A stretch of 64,000 nucleotides of DNA from Larix kaempferi (lineage: Eukaryota > Streptophyta > Pinopsida > Pinales > Pinaceae), in the NCBI GenBank assembly GCA_027924585.1, contig BSBM01000372.1:7919001-7983000 (forward strand), given 5' to 3'. The translations under genes and the position numbers were made by a program. Below, piece after piece: positions 45,723 through 57,194 of the stretch (the first letter of the stretch is position 1; every line of letters begins with the position of its first letter). The notes below the pieces were generated by a model, which saw only the letters and a program-made list of their open reading frames with translations, did no database searches and had not been told where the DNA came from.

Positions 45723-47355
45723 TCAGTCAGCTTCTGATTGGATTGACACAATAGACCACCATACGGTGGCACATCCTCCACCTCAAATCCCTACATATTT
45801 TCCCTACACCAACTCCCTTACACATATTTTTCCCTCGAACTAATCTATCATGCAGATCATGAGCATTGATGAACCACCTTGGGAAGATCACCATCATCTG
45901 TCTTCTTTTCCTACGATTCAGGTGGTGGATCTTGACTCTAGATCCATTGTTTCATCGGCCAATGCCAACACTAAGACTCCCATATCTACACATGACGTGT
46001 TTTCCGAAGGGAACTTAGAAATCATCATGCAAACCATTACTATTGACATATCCGTGAAACCTGGTGTTGTGGAACTAATCCCTTTGGGCAAAACATGTAC
46101 ACCTACCGAGTTAGAATTTTATACCGCCTTTTTCAAAGAATTCTGCGACGTTTTCGCTTGGACTTATGAAGAGATGCCACACATAAACCCCTCCATTGTG
46201 GTAGATGAGATAAATGTTTATCCTGGTGCTCAACCCGTTTGACATAAATTGCGGCCTGTTCATCCTCGGAAAACTGCATCTATTAAAGCAGAAGTTGAAA
46301 AACTTCTTTGTGCTAGGTTCATTTACCCTGTCCCATTGACAGATTGGGTGTCCAACATCGTTCCCATAGCAAAGAAATAGGGTACAATCTAGGTCTTTGT
46401 CGATTATTGCGACTTGAATAAATCTTGTCTGAAGGACAATTACCAAACGCCCTTCATCGACCAGATTATCGATCACTGTGTCGGGAGTGTTATCTTCTCA
46501 TTTATGGATGGATTCTCAAGCTCTAATCAGATAGAGATTGTCCCATTCGATCAACACAAAACCGCTTTCATCTTCCCATGGGGGAGATTTACATATCGCA
46601 AATTACCTTTTGGTCTTAAGAATGTCGGGGCTACTTTTCAGAGGGCCATGTCATACGTGTTTCATGATATCAAACATGTTGTAGAACCTTATCTGGACGA
46701 CCTCCCCGCTCATTCTGATACGCGAGAGGACCACCCAGATCAACTCAGTGCTATACTTTCAAGATGCCTGCATTACAACATTTGTTTGAATCCCCACAAA
46801 TGCATGTTATACATCGAAGCCAGTAGACTGTTAGGATTCATAATATCCAAAGATGGTATTTGACTTGATCTGTCAAAGGTCGAGGCTATTCTCGCCCTGT
46901 CTTCTCCTTCCAATATTCCAGAACTCCAGAGTTTGCAGGGGCATGCAATCGTTCTACGCCGTTTTGTTTGTAACTTTGTCGAGATCACTAAGGGCTATAT
47001 GAGGCTTCTAAAGAAATATATTCCTTTCATCCAAGATGATGAAGCCCAACGGTCTTTTGAAAACCTAAAAAATTCCCTTATCAACGCTCTTGTCATCCAA
47101 CCCCCTAACTATGCACAAGATCACCTTTTATACCTCGCTGCTTCCACTACCACCATCGACATGGTGCTAGTGCATGAAGATCATAACGACCAAGAGCATG
47201 TGATCTATTATCTCAGCAAGAGTCTCATAGACTCTGAAACTCGTTACTCACATGTGGAGAAGATGGATCTGGCTACAGTTTTTGCTGTCCATATATTTTG
47301 TCACAGGGATACCCCACTTATGCTTCTCCATCTAAACATATTGGATAGGCTTTAG
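45723..47355 (+). pseudogene. pol: Reverse transcriptase and RNase H of the Tat-like element
   Basis: One frame from 45,850 to 47,355 carries RT and RNase H with four in-frame stops (46,240 TGA; two TAG near 46,378 and 46,390; 46,861 TGA). It starts 'MSIDEPPWEDHHH', the known linker between PR and RT. Then come 'EFCDVFAWTYEEMPHINPSI', 'RPVHPRKTASIKAEVEKLL' and 'DWVSNIVPIAKK'. RT core motifs are 'SFMDGFSSSNQIEI' (FSGYNQI altered), 'KLPFGLKNVGATFQRAMS' and the catalytic YLDD at 46,690-46,701. 'GFIISKDGI' ends the thumb. RNase H has 'YYLSKSLIDSETRYSHVEKM' but ends abruptly after 'HIFCHRDTPL'. Integrase is absent. The sequence closely fits the non-chromovirus Tat/Athila-type Ty3 lineage and continues the gag and PR pieces upstream. 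Confidence 0.92.
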
Positions 47356-47999
47356 ATGTTTCTGAACATACTAGACATTAGGTGCTCCTTGAACTGGATA
47401 TTGAGAGATTCTTGTTCACCCATATCTACCATTTTTCTTGATAGACTGAATATTATTGTTCAATAGAGAAAACAAGTACCATTCAAGATATAAGGATAAA
47501 AACTAATTTTTCTTATAGGTAGTATACATTCATACATTCTAACCAATTTGTTGTAGAGAAAATTCAATTTTGAACTCCTTTTCTTATTTTAACTATCTTA
47601 GGGAATTGTAATGATTGACCACATAATGCCTCGCTCTCTTTACTTTTTTGCAAGTATACAAATATGCGTTCTCTTAATACTCCTCTAGGATCTTTCTTGC
47701 ATTCCAACTCACAACATGGGATTTCCTCAACCTTTCAATTAATTTTCATTTCACTACAATCCCTAAACTTCAAACAAGGAAAGATGAACTTTCAAAGCAT
47801 AATCATCAACATTCTTGTTACCCATTGCAACTCTGCTAAACTCCTCTTACAAGAGCACTATGAAAAAAAATATGAGATCCCACACATAATAACTTGGTAT
47901 AGTTAGATGAATAGAAATACCAATAGTTCACAAAGAAGTTCATTAGCAAGAGGGAGTAGTAGTAGTAGTAGTCAGTAAAGTAGTAGTATCATTGTAGCA
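47356..47999. other. No gene seen; truncation zone with an (AGT)n run
   Basis: RNase H similarity stops at about 47,340 and no integrase follows. A short (AGT)n microsatellite lies at about 47,955-47,990. The junction between the two Ty3 relics is somewhere here; no TSD found. Confidence 0.4.
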
Positions 48000-48299
48000 G
48001 AGCTGGGACCCCAAGGATTTGTATTGGTAGGTGCTCCAACTGTGACAATGGTTTGGGAACCAATAGGATCTCCTCTGAAATGTCCATAATTTTTGGGAAA
48101 AGGAGGAGAAGATGAAAAATCATAACATTGGTACCTATGCTAAGCAATATGGAATGCTAGAGAAACCCTACCATCAACTAAATTAGTTTAATTCTAGACA
48201 ACTTTAAGAGGAAAGGTATTACAATGGTAAATGAAATTACTTGAGAAATGAGGACAAATAAACCCTACCTTAGTAAAGACAACAAAACTATTCTTAGAT

Positions 48300-49200
48300 G
48301 AATTTGCACAACCCAAGTCTGAGCAACAGGGTGTTGCAGAATTAAGAGAAATTCAGTGAATGCATGGATAATCTTCCTAGGCACATGCACAACATTTTAG
48401 GTATGTACTGACCAAATTAACATTCCTAGTACATGAATCCCACCATAAAGAGTGGTTTACTCAAGGTTTACTACCATTAACAAGGATACAACTGTCACAT
48501 CAGGTGATATACTTTCCAAAAACTGCATTAGAGCAAGAAATGAATATTGAAGCTATGAGCATCTGAGCACCACTACATCATCTTTAGGAGAACTAGAGAA
48601 ACTCAATAATAAACTGTTGGAGATAATTGAAAGACTTAAATATTTGAACATACCAAAAGAAACCTGACTGCAGGTATTGTGTAATGGTTGCATGATAAAA
48701 GGAAATCATGTTTCAAAATGTCCCAGGACGAGAGGCAGGAAAATTAGGCTAGGAGGACCATTTAATGCAAGGCCAAGTGTGACAATTACATAGGTTTGCA
48801 TAGTGAACCCACTCCAATCTGCAGGACAACCAAGATATCTAGAACAACCAAGTGCTCCTCCCAATGAATATTGCAATATTTGAAAAGTGTTTAGTCATCC
48901 CTCCCAGCTCGACCCAATTCTACAAAAATACTCCTTAGTCCCAAATAAAATATAGTTTTAATTTTGTGGATCCACTATACATAGAACTAACATGTTCTAG
49001 GAACTCGACACTTTGAGAGAAATGTTATATCGCTTTATGTATCGGTAGCAGATGAACCCCGAGGAACAAAGGGAGGGAAAGGAAGAGGATTTTGTGTTAG
49101 ACAAAGAGTTGGTCAAATAGGCCCCATTCGATGCTACAACTACAATGATATTGGCCATCTTGCCTAAGACTGCATTTACCAAAAGATCATGGTGTACATA
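48300..49200 (+). pseudogene. gag: Ty3 gag relic with two damaged zinc knuckles
   Basis: Frame-broken gag, possibly starting near 48,000. Knuckle 1 at 48,678-48,719 reads 'CNGCMIKGNHVSKC': the CX2CX4HX4C pattern with the His changed to Asn. Knuckle 2 at 49,132-49,173 reads 'CYNYNDIGHLA*DC': the second Cys is Tyr and one codon is a stop. Two successive knuckles about 150 codons apart, then a protease, are typical of one group of plant Ty3 polyproteins. Confidence 0.7.
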
Positions 49201-49796
49201 CTATCATGCCAACACCTACACTATGGAGAAATTTAATGAATTGAATCGAAATGGGAAGATCACACAAGGAGACCAACCAATTTTATGAATGGTTAACCCT
49301 AAGAAGACTGAAATGCAATAAGATTTGTTGTTACTCGAGAAGGTGCAAGAGTTGGATCAGACCAATGACAATCAAACATCCTAGTGATTAGGAAAGCAAC
49401 ACCAAAGGACACTAAGTATATTAAAGTTGAACAGAAAGAGATCTATTAGGAAGTTGCATGCATGTTTGGTTGAATACCAACCGTGCCATCCCAAGATGAA
49501 GTGATACCATCTCACCAATAAAGAAAGAATGGCATAAGAATTGATGAGAGAGAATCAGGTAATGAAAAAGAAAGGGACTCTATTTCATTATTGTTCCACT
49601 TGTTAAAATATATTCTGGAAGATCAGAATGCCACTTGAAAGTTGTATGGAGCACCTCACAACTTACACGACATTGCGAAAATTGACAGTGATATATTTTC
49701 CCAACTACAAAAAAGAAACTTATAGTTGGTGCAACAAAGTCGAATGAAGAGAACTGGTTGAGAGTTCCATCTGGATGCACATGCACATGGTTAGGA

Positions 49797-50165
49797 TGTT
49801 ACGAATGTGTTATTGGATTTGGGCCGAGATGTCAACATCCTTCCAAACAAGTCATGGGAAGCAATGGGCTCTCCACTACTTGTCTACTCTCCCCTTCGGT
49901 TGAGGATGGAAAATCAGTATCACATTTTTTCAATTCGCAAGCTAGAAAATGTTAAAGTTGATTTGTGAGGTGTCAAAACCACTACAAATTTTGAAGTTAA
50001 AGAGATTATGGGCGGAATGGATCCCTAACCAGAATTGGTTAGAATAGAATTGTCCTATAAGAACTATGGAATAATTAACTTGAAAAATAGAACGATGACT
50101 TTTGAGGATGATGGTATGAAGGTAACACATCCCCTAGATCCACACCAAGTTTCACGATACATAGA
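49797..50165 (+). pseudogene. pol: Ty3 aspartic protease relic
   Basis: 'NVLLDLGRDVNILPNKSWEA' places the active-site Asp at 49,816-49,818 in a D-L-G context (normally D-[ST]-G-A). After a frame break, 'LENVKVDL*GVKTTTNFEV', 'GMDP*PELVRIE', 'NYGIINLKNRTMTFED' and 'VTHPLDPHQVSRYIEP' follow. These match the C-terminal half of protease domains in plant Ty3 elements. At least two stops and a frameshift. Cut on the right by the palindromic insert at 50,188. Confidence 0.75.
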
Positions 50166-50187
50166 GCCTATCCAATAAAAAAAGGAA

Positions 50188-50781
50188 CATTAGGGGAGTT
50201 TTGAGGTAAAAAATGGGCCTCAAAACAAATAATGTACCAAAAAAATTCACTTTATAAGAACCAATAAGATTCAAGATGATGATGCTAACCATAAGGGTAA
50301 AATTTGTAAAACAAATTGGAGGGAACAAGAAAAGACTACTTTTTCTTATCGTATTTTTGGCATATCTCCTTAACGATTTATCCAAATTTCAAGTTTGGGC
50401 ACTCATTGGATGTGTATTATAATTCCACATCCAACCCATACCCACACTGCATACTTCTAAGGCACCCACGACATGAAAAAATGAAACTTTCAATAATAAA
50501 AAATGTATTTTAATATTAAAATACATTTTTTTATTATTGAAATTGTCATTTTTTCATGTCGTGGGTGCCTCAGAAGTATGCAATGTGGGTATGGGTTGGA
50601 TACGAAATTTAAATACACCTCCAATGAGTACCCAAACTTGAAATTTGGGTAAACCGTTAAGGATATATGTCAAAAATACGATAAGAAAAAGTAGTTTTTC
50701 TTTTTCCTCTCTAAAATTTAGAACACTTCTTTTATTATTTCCCTTAGGAGGCCCATTTTAGACCTCAAAACTCCTCTAATG
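50188..50781. mobile_element. Foldback element: near-perfect long palindrome
   Basis: Arms run from 'cattag' at 50,188 to 'ctaatg' at 50,781 and meet at a perfect TAATATTA centred between 50,514 and 50,515, with no spacer. Over the central 68 bp of each arm I count about three mismatches. The left arm has about 60 bp more than the right. The arms contain 'ggcacccacgacatg' and 'aactttcaataat' with their complements. Each arm is similar to the single repeat at 52,259-52,576, so this is an inverted dimer of that repeat. No coding. It sits between the protease and gag-like parts of the Ty3 relic. No clear target duplication. Confidence 0.85.
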
Positions 50782-50819
50782 AAAGACGTACTAGAAAACA
50801 TATAGTCTTTTATAGTAGT

Positions 50820-51650
50820 GAAAAGATACAATTATGTAAATCCAATGGTAGAAGGATCAATAAGCTAGAGGAGGATTCAGTCCTTTGATAGTGATTCTGA
50901 TGAGGATAATTTGGGACAACTGGAAAAATGGGAGACATGAGCTCTCATCAAGACATTGAGCAATTGTTAAATCAGTTCACTAGAATGTAGTGGAAGTGCA
51001 TGATTCACCAAGATATTATGGAATTAATAGACTAGACCAGTCCCTTCAAAATATGGACTTAGTCACAAAGGAATACCATATGGATGTCCTAGATACGACA
51101 CTTAGAGGGACTCTCGCAAGATGGTGGGTAACACGCAAATAATGACACACCTGATTGGGACAACTAAATTGGCACTAATGATCAGGTTTAAATTGTACAT
51201 GCATGCCAATATGGTGAAAGAATCATTCATGGGAGAGACAAATCCCTACGAGCACATGGACTTGTGTGAGCACCAGTGGGAATTTGATGGAATACAACCA
51301 AAATTTTGGGCTCTTCGATTCTTTCACGAGCTTGGTCCTATCCCAAAATCTTGGTATCTACATGAAGAAACAAGGTGATAGACAGAATGATGGAACACAA
51401 TGTGCACACAATTCTGTCAAGACTTTTCATTTTTTACAACCAGTGATATGGTAACAGAAGCATTATCATCTATAAAGGAAGCATCATTCATCAAAAAATT
51501 GGATAACTATTGGAACGCAGTGGGAAGACCCATGTTTCAACATTAATTCACTAACAAAACACTTAGATATTGGCCCTTTCAACATCACATGCAAGAATAT
51601 GAAGTCTCACTCGAGGAAACTATGGAGACTGCAGGAACCAAATTTCCACA
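50820..51650 (+). pseudogene. Second gag-like domain of the Ty3 relic
   Basis: After the palindrome the plus strand reads, with stops and frame breaks, 'DTTLRGTLARWW' (near 51,090), 'KESFMGETNPYEHMDLCEHQ', 'ALRFFHELGPIPKSWYLHEE' (51,300-51,370) and then a 'TEALSSIKEASFIKK' helix. The 'W..RFFH.LG.IP..WY...E' arrangement is a retrotransposon gag core. Order PR then gag-like domain then RT is seen in some plant Ty3-type polyproteins, so this may belong to the same relic. RT is not present. Confidence 0.6.
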
Positions 51651-52227
51651 GTGTGAAGGGATAGGAGGGAGATCATCTAACTTAACCCTCATACATATGT
51701 GCAAAAACATATACCATATTCATAGAAATGGATCTTATATTCATCACAAACATCTATACACACATAAATAGATAGAAGATTCATACATTTCATTCAGAAC
51801 ATCAGGATAACCACAAACATAACATCACATACATGTGCCATAAGCAAAACATGAAACAAATCATAAGACATATCCATTAGATACACAACCCATCTTTTCG
51901 TCTTTATTCTCATATGAAACAATTCTTACACTACCTACGAAGTACACATCAAATCCTTTTCTTAACCCTAAAATATCCCATACATAAGTTGTCTCTAGGA
52001 GATACAAAGAATTCCAACACAAAAACCTTATCCAAAAACCACATGCCTTCTTCCCCAAAGCCCTTTACGTATTTATACATTCTACAATGGGTCATAGTCC
52101 ATAACAAGTGGACAAACAATGCTTAATGTATTCCTTCTTTTGTGCATGCTCGTCCCTTGTCCAACTTGTCACGTGGTCCACCTATTGTGTAAAGTTCCAA
52201 AACTGGTCCAAAATATTGCTCCAACAG
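51651..52227 (-). repeat. LTR remnant, minus sense
   Basis: On minus it begins TGTTGGAGCAATATT, preceded by a purine-rich GTTGGGGGTC at 52,228-52,237, as a 3' LTR follows its PPT. The other end may be near 51,651 (TGTGAAGGG), where gag similarity ends. No partner LTR and no TSD. Probably a copia-type LTR from the TGTTGG start. Confidence 0.5.
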
Positions 52228-52258
52228 ACCCCCAACACTCACCTGTGGCTCATCCCGA

Positions 52259-52576
52259 GCCACCATTAGAGACAATTTGGGGTCTAAAATGGGCCTCATA
52301 AGAATACGAGCCACCTCCTAAGAAAATGAGCCAACTCATAAGATAAAGAGCCATTGAATTCAAGGACCAATAGAATTTCAAGAAAAGAGTCAACCATAAT
52401 GGTTGACATGGCATATTTGACATTAAAAATACTACTTTTTTAATTTGTATTTTCAACATGTATCCCTGTCGTTCTACTCAAATTTTGAACAGGAGCACTC
52501 GTTGGATGTATAATTAAATTCTACATCCAACAAGTACCCACACTACATACTTTTGAGGTACCCCACCCAACCTATT
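52259..52576. mobile_element. 318-bp short repeat flanked by an 11-bp direct repeat
   Basis: GCTCATCCCGA occurs at 52,248-52,258 and 52,577-52,587, exactly flanking the repeat. The interior matches one arm of the palindrome at 50,188-50,781 ('aaaatgggcctc', 'cactcgttggatgt', 'acatccaac', 'acccacactacatac'). No terminal inverted repeats, poly-A tail or Pol III boxes are evident, so its class is open. An inner inverted repeat GTTGGATGT/ACATCCAAC is present. Confidence 0.65.
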
Positions 52577-52729
52577 GCTCATCCCGATAATTTTTCTCTA
52601 ATGTTCAACCCTTTTGCTATGCTTTTACCGTAGCAATTTTATCACAACTAAATTATCCAAGGTTTCTTTTGCAGTTGCGCCCTTCTCCTTGTATTGTGTT
52701 TCCTTCTCTACAATCACTTCTGCTACCAC

Positions 52730-55700
52730 TGTAACATCCCAAAATTTCACAAAAAATTAAAAATTTTCAACATAGCTTTTAATACATATATTAACTGTGC
52801 GGAATTATAATAAATGCTTCTATGTCGTCATGTTGTACTAAATGTTTGTAATGATTATAAATGTATTGTTTGCGACATGATAATTAATATCTACATTTCG
52901 ATGCCATTAAATGTTCTTCTCATCTCAGCTATATTTTTATATCACTTATGTCAATGTTCGATCGATATAATGTTTATAAGTAATAACTTTTGTTCTTCTG
53001 TTGATGATGAAAGGGGTCCTAAGGGTACCCCGAGGCTTACTTAGCATTCATGCTAAAGCATTTGAATCGTTCCTTTTGCAGATTATAGGTAAGAGCGTTA
53101 ATTTTTATGAAGTGTGACAGAAGAGTTCCTAACTAGTTTCAGTAATCTCCAAATGTCTTAATGGTTTTAGAGAATAATATTGAAATGTATCTGGGTGAGA
53201 TCTCTTCAGTTATAATATAGTTTTGATATTAAAATGCATGTTTGCTATACTTATTCTCATTTCCCATACTATTGATTTCATACTTTGTACATTACATAAA
53301 TAGGTTCATATTAATATGATGACTTGACTAAGTCTTAAAAATTGTGAGCTATGCACTTCATGCGCTATCCTATGTTTTGCAAACTTTATGTAATTACCAT
53401 GATGTTTCTATTACATGCAAACTATACGTAAATATCATACAAATCCTTTGATATATCGACTCTATGCAACCATTTTGCATTTCTATTGTGCAAGAACTAT
53501 ATGCAAAGTCATATGCATATCCTATAGTATAAACATTATGTCATTTGACAATATAATTCCTAGAATGTAACTATATACAAATCCTTTGTAATTTCTATAG
53601 CCTAAAAACTATATACATTTTATATGTAATTCCTATTAGCATATAAACTATATGTATGTTATCGCATAGCTCCTATAGCATATAAAATATATGCAATACT
53701 TTATGCAGTGGTTTTATGTATGAATTAATATAACCAAAGTATGAACATTATCATGATCCTTTTGAATCATATGATCGATTCCTAGTGACTTGATACCGAT
53801 GCAAACTATGACTTATCATATGATATATGTTATGACAGGGTTGCGAACCTAACTATTGAATCAATGCGTGATGTGGACAGGGTAATAATTGTATAGTGGA
53901 TATGTGCTGGCAAGTGTTCGTAAACCAAACTTGGCATTTAATACTCCCATCTACCAGCTCAGTGGAATGTCTCTGTGGTTGCCATTGTGGTGCTTGACAC
54001 GTGAAGGCATTGTGATAAAACAGACAACGTGATGAGTTGTATGTGCTTTAATTTGAAGGTTATCCGAGCTGGTCTCCACGGTGGAAATGGTTTTTAATGA
54101 AGTCATAACTGTGGTGGTTGTTTGGGAATATAAGGTGCTGTGATGGTTTGATCTCCACCATTGATCCTACGTTACTCTTGGGCTTTGGGACTCAATCCTA
54201 ATCCTCCACGAAACCTCGTATTTGATGTTTCCTTCGGCATTCATTGTGTTAGAGATTTGCTTGGAGGAGAGGCCGACAGGCCTGAGAAATTCCAGGGTTT
54301 CTTTAGCAGGTTTTGGGAGCTTCTTTCACAATTCGAAACCATGACGTGTGGGTGTTGTTTTGATAGTTGTAAATAGTTTAAGAGCCAAACCCTATTGTGT
54401 GAGTTTACAACAATAGTTGAAGTTGGAATGAGTCCAGGGTTGATGATAGCTCTGCGTGTAGGTCGCTCCAGTATTCGGTTTTCCTTGAATGCCGATTGAT
54501 GGTTCTCAGAGTTGTCTCCAACCTTCATTACAAATGGTGGCGAGGTGATGGCTACGGTTTAAGTAGTGGATAAGGCGTTTTTGCTCCAAAATAAATATCT
54601 AAAGGTAATGTACAGGATACGGACCTATCTTCTTCTACTAATTTAAGAGTTGCAGTTATTGTTTACTTCATTTAATAAATCTTCTTTGATGAAACTTGTT
54701 TTGACCATACTCAGGTTTTATGTGGCATGTTCCTTCGGCTTTGGTTCCCAAGCTTGAGTTGTAAATGATGGCAACTACGACTGAAATGTTAAGCTTCAGT
54801 GGTTTCCCTAATGCTTCGGTTAGATGCCTATTGGACCTTCTTATGTTCTTAGCCGAGACTTCGTCTTTTTACTATGAGGCTATGGGAAGTTACCACCATT
54901 GTAATATTTGGGAGTTGATTGGTAGCTTGGGGAGGATGAAATCCTCAACCCATAAGTAATTAATCCTATGGTGTTTGTTTTCAGCGTAGATAATTTGTAA
55001 TGACAAGACACAGTCGAAAGGGTTTACCCTCGACTATTCTGGTTAAACAAGGGTTTTGGTTCTTGTAACTTGATGATGTTTACCTATGTTGAAACTATGA
55101 GCCATGCTCCAGGTTATGTGATAAATTATAGTTTTGAACTATTGTGTGTTTATGATGGTTACGTGCCAAAGGTTTTAACCTTGTGCTTCATAGTCGAAAC
55201 CCTACCTTGTAGGTTTCGATGGTAGCTTTGATAGTTTTGTGTTAATTGATATCTATGTTGTCATTTTTGGTGATGGCCGAGAGCCAAAACTCAATGTTTT
55301 AATTTGAAACTTTGAAACCCTAACCTATATGGTTCAGGAGGTGACTGTGGGAAATTTGTAATGTCGAACTTGAAATAAAATCTAGTGTTCGTGTATTTAT
55401 ATGGTTTTGCAGATAATGTTTATGATAGGAAAATAATACCACTGTCAGATGTTAATGTTACGGTAATCCTTTGTTTTAATTTAAGCAATGCATGAGATAA
55501 AATGTTTTTGTGACTATATTTTACGATATTGAAATGATTTCTAAAATGTCGAAGTATGATAATAAAAGGATATTCGTCCGAATAGACTTATTCTATGTTT
55601 AAGAAGTTTTGCCAAAGGTGATACGAGTTAACCGGTTTTGGTTACTCCATTTGACTTGTTAGTTACTTCGAATGTGGAAGTCAGTAATTGTTTTGACATT

Positions 55701-57155
55701 GAAAAATAAAATATAAAATAGGAATGAATAGAAGTCTTTGCAAGGTTTAGGAAAACATAAACCCTAGATTATTCTATTCCTGTCAAAAGTAGAAATATAA
55801 TAAAATGTTGTAAATACTATTACGTTTATTTTGCAGCTGTTATAATTTCATAAATGTTGATAGCAGAAATAAAATGAAAGTATAATACTATACTGTTTTG
55901 AAAGAGAAAATAAGAGAATGCATAGCATAAGTATCCTGAAAGGAAATAAATGACTTAAGGTGAAAAAACCTAGGTTTTGTGCAGAGATGAAATGTTTATT
56001 TATATTATTATGTAACAGAAAATACTATAATACCTGCATTATGAAATGTTGTTTATAATTCCTGAGTCTAAACATATAATTTTTATTACAGAATATAACT
56101 GATAAGGAAAGTTAAAGAAATACAGCAGCGTTAGTCTATTTATTCATTTGGAAATATGCCTATCATTCATCTGATTCTAATTCTTCCCCCCTGTACTAGA
56201 GTACTATACAGAAAACAATATGGGGAAAAATACAGTGGAAGCATTTTATCAATTCATAAATATACTCAACAGTTTATAAATTCCTAAACAACTCAGAAGA
56301 TCACATTTAACTTCTACATAATGTAGACTAACAGTTTCAAGCTAATGAAACACTAAATCAGTGATTACAGAAATAATTTAACTATTTAGGATTGAAGATA
56401 ACAAGTAAAACCTATAACTATAGATAGGGTAGACAAACGCCCAAGGAGGCTTGTTCCTCCCAACCTTCTCCATCAGAAGCAACCAAACTACTTGCATCCT
56501 TTGGACCCCCGAGCCTGTTTACTGAACCACCAGGTAGATGAACTCTGCGTAGAAGCAAGGCACTTAGAAATTGTATAGGCAACAAACTATTAAGACTTGC
56601 TCCTCATCTTTTTGGTCTCTCCACTCAGCTGTATAACTCTGCACTCAATTGTATAATATGCAGACTTACACCACGATCAAAAAATAGCATATCCCCTCAT
56701 CGAATCTCTTGGGTGCAAGCAGCAAAACCCCAAGGTAAATTTCCTTGTCAGGAAAAGTTATGAACCTCAGTCCAAAATTCGATGGCTCTTAAAAATATTG
56801 CCTAGGTCTTTAGTGGTTAGTTTTCAATAAATGAACCTCAAGCTCCAGTCCCATCTTTCAAGGCACTAAGAGCACAATTCAAGGGAGTTGTCCCATACCA
56901 ATAGCTAGTTACTTGCCTCATGAAGCTGCCATTTGTCCATTGCCTTCTACCCTAGACTCCATTCCACCTAGTGGGTCAGTAAACACTCTTTCAACAGTCC
57001 CCTTAGGTGTTTGTCTCCTATTTAATTTATTTAATAATAAAATATTGTGCAAATTATAGTCATCCTTGGACACTTTTCCGATATAAAACTTTACAATAAA
57101 ATTTAAGATAATGTTTCCAACATAAAATGTTTTTCAGCAAAAAGGGTATGTTACA
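52730..57155 (-). repeat. Giant 3' LTR (4,426 bp) of chromovirus element A
   Basis: TGTAACATCCC...GTATGTTACA, followed on the right by a C-rich tract (PPT on minus) and integrase. Left flank ACCAC is the presumed target duplication; its partner would be outside the window. Shares landmarks with 21,003-25,838 and 58,719-63,195 ('gcttacttagcattcatgct', 'acccccgagcctgtttactg'). No ORF above about 95 codons. Confidence 0.88.
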
Positions 57156-57172
57156 AACACCCCCACTTAAGC
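57156..57172 (-). promoter_or_regulatory. Polypurine tract of element A
   Basis: Minus reads AAGTGGGGGTGTT next to the LTR start TGTAACATACC. Confidence 0.75.
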
Positions 57173-57194
57173 TCAACATCATCCTCGATGTTGC

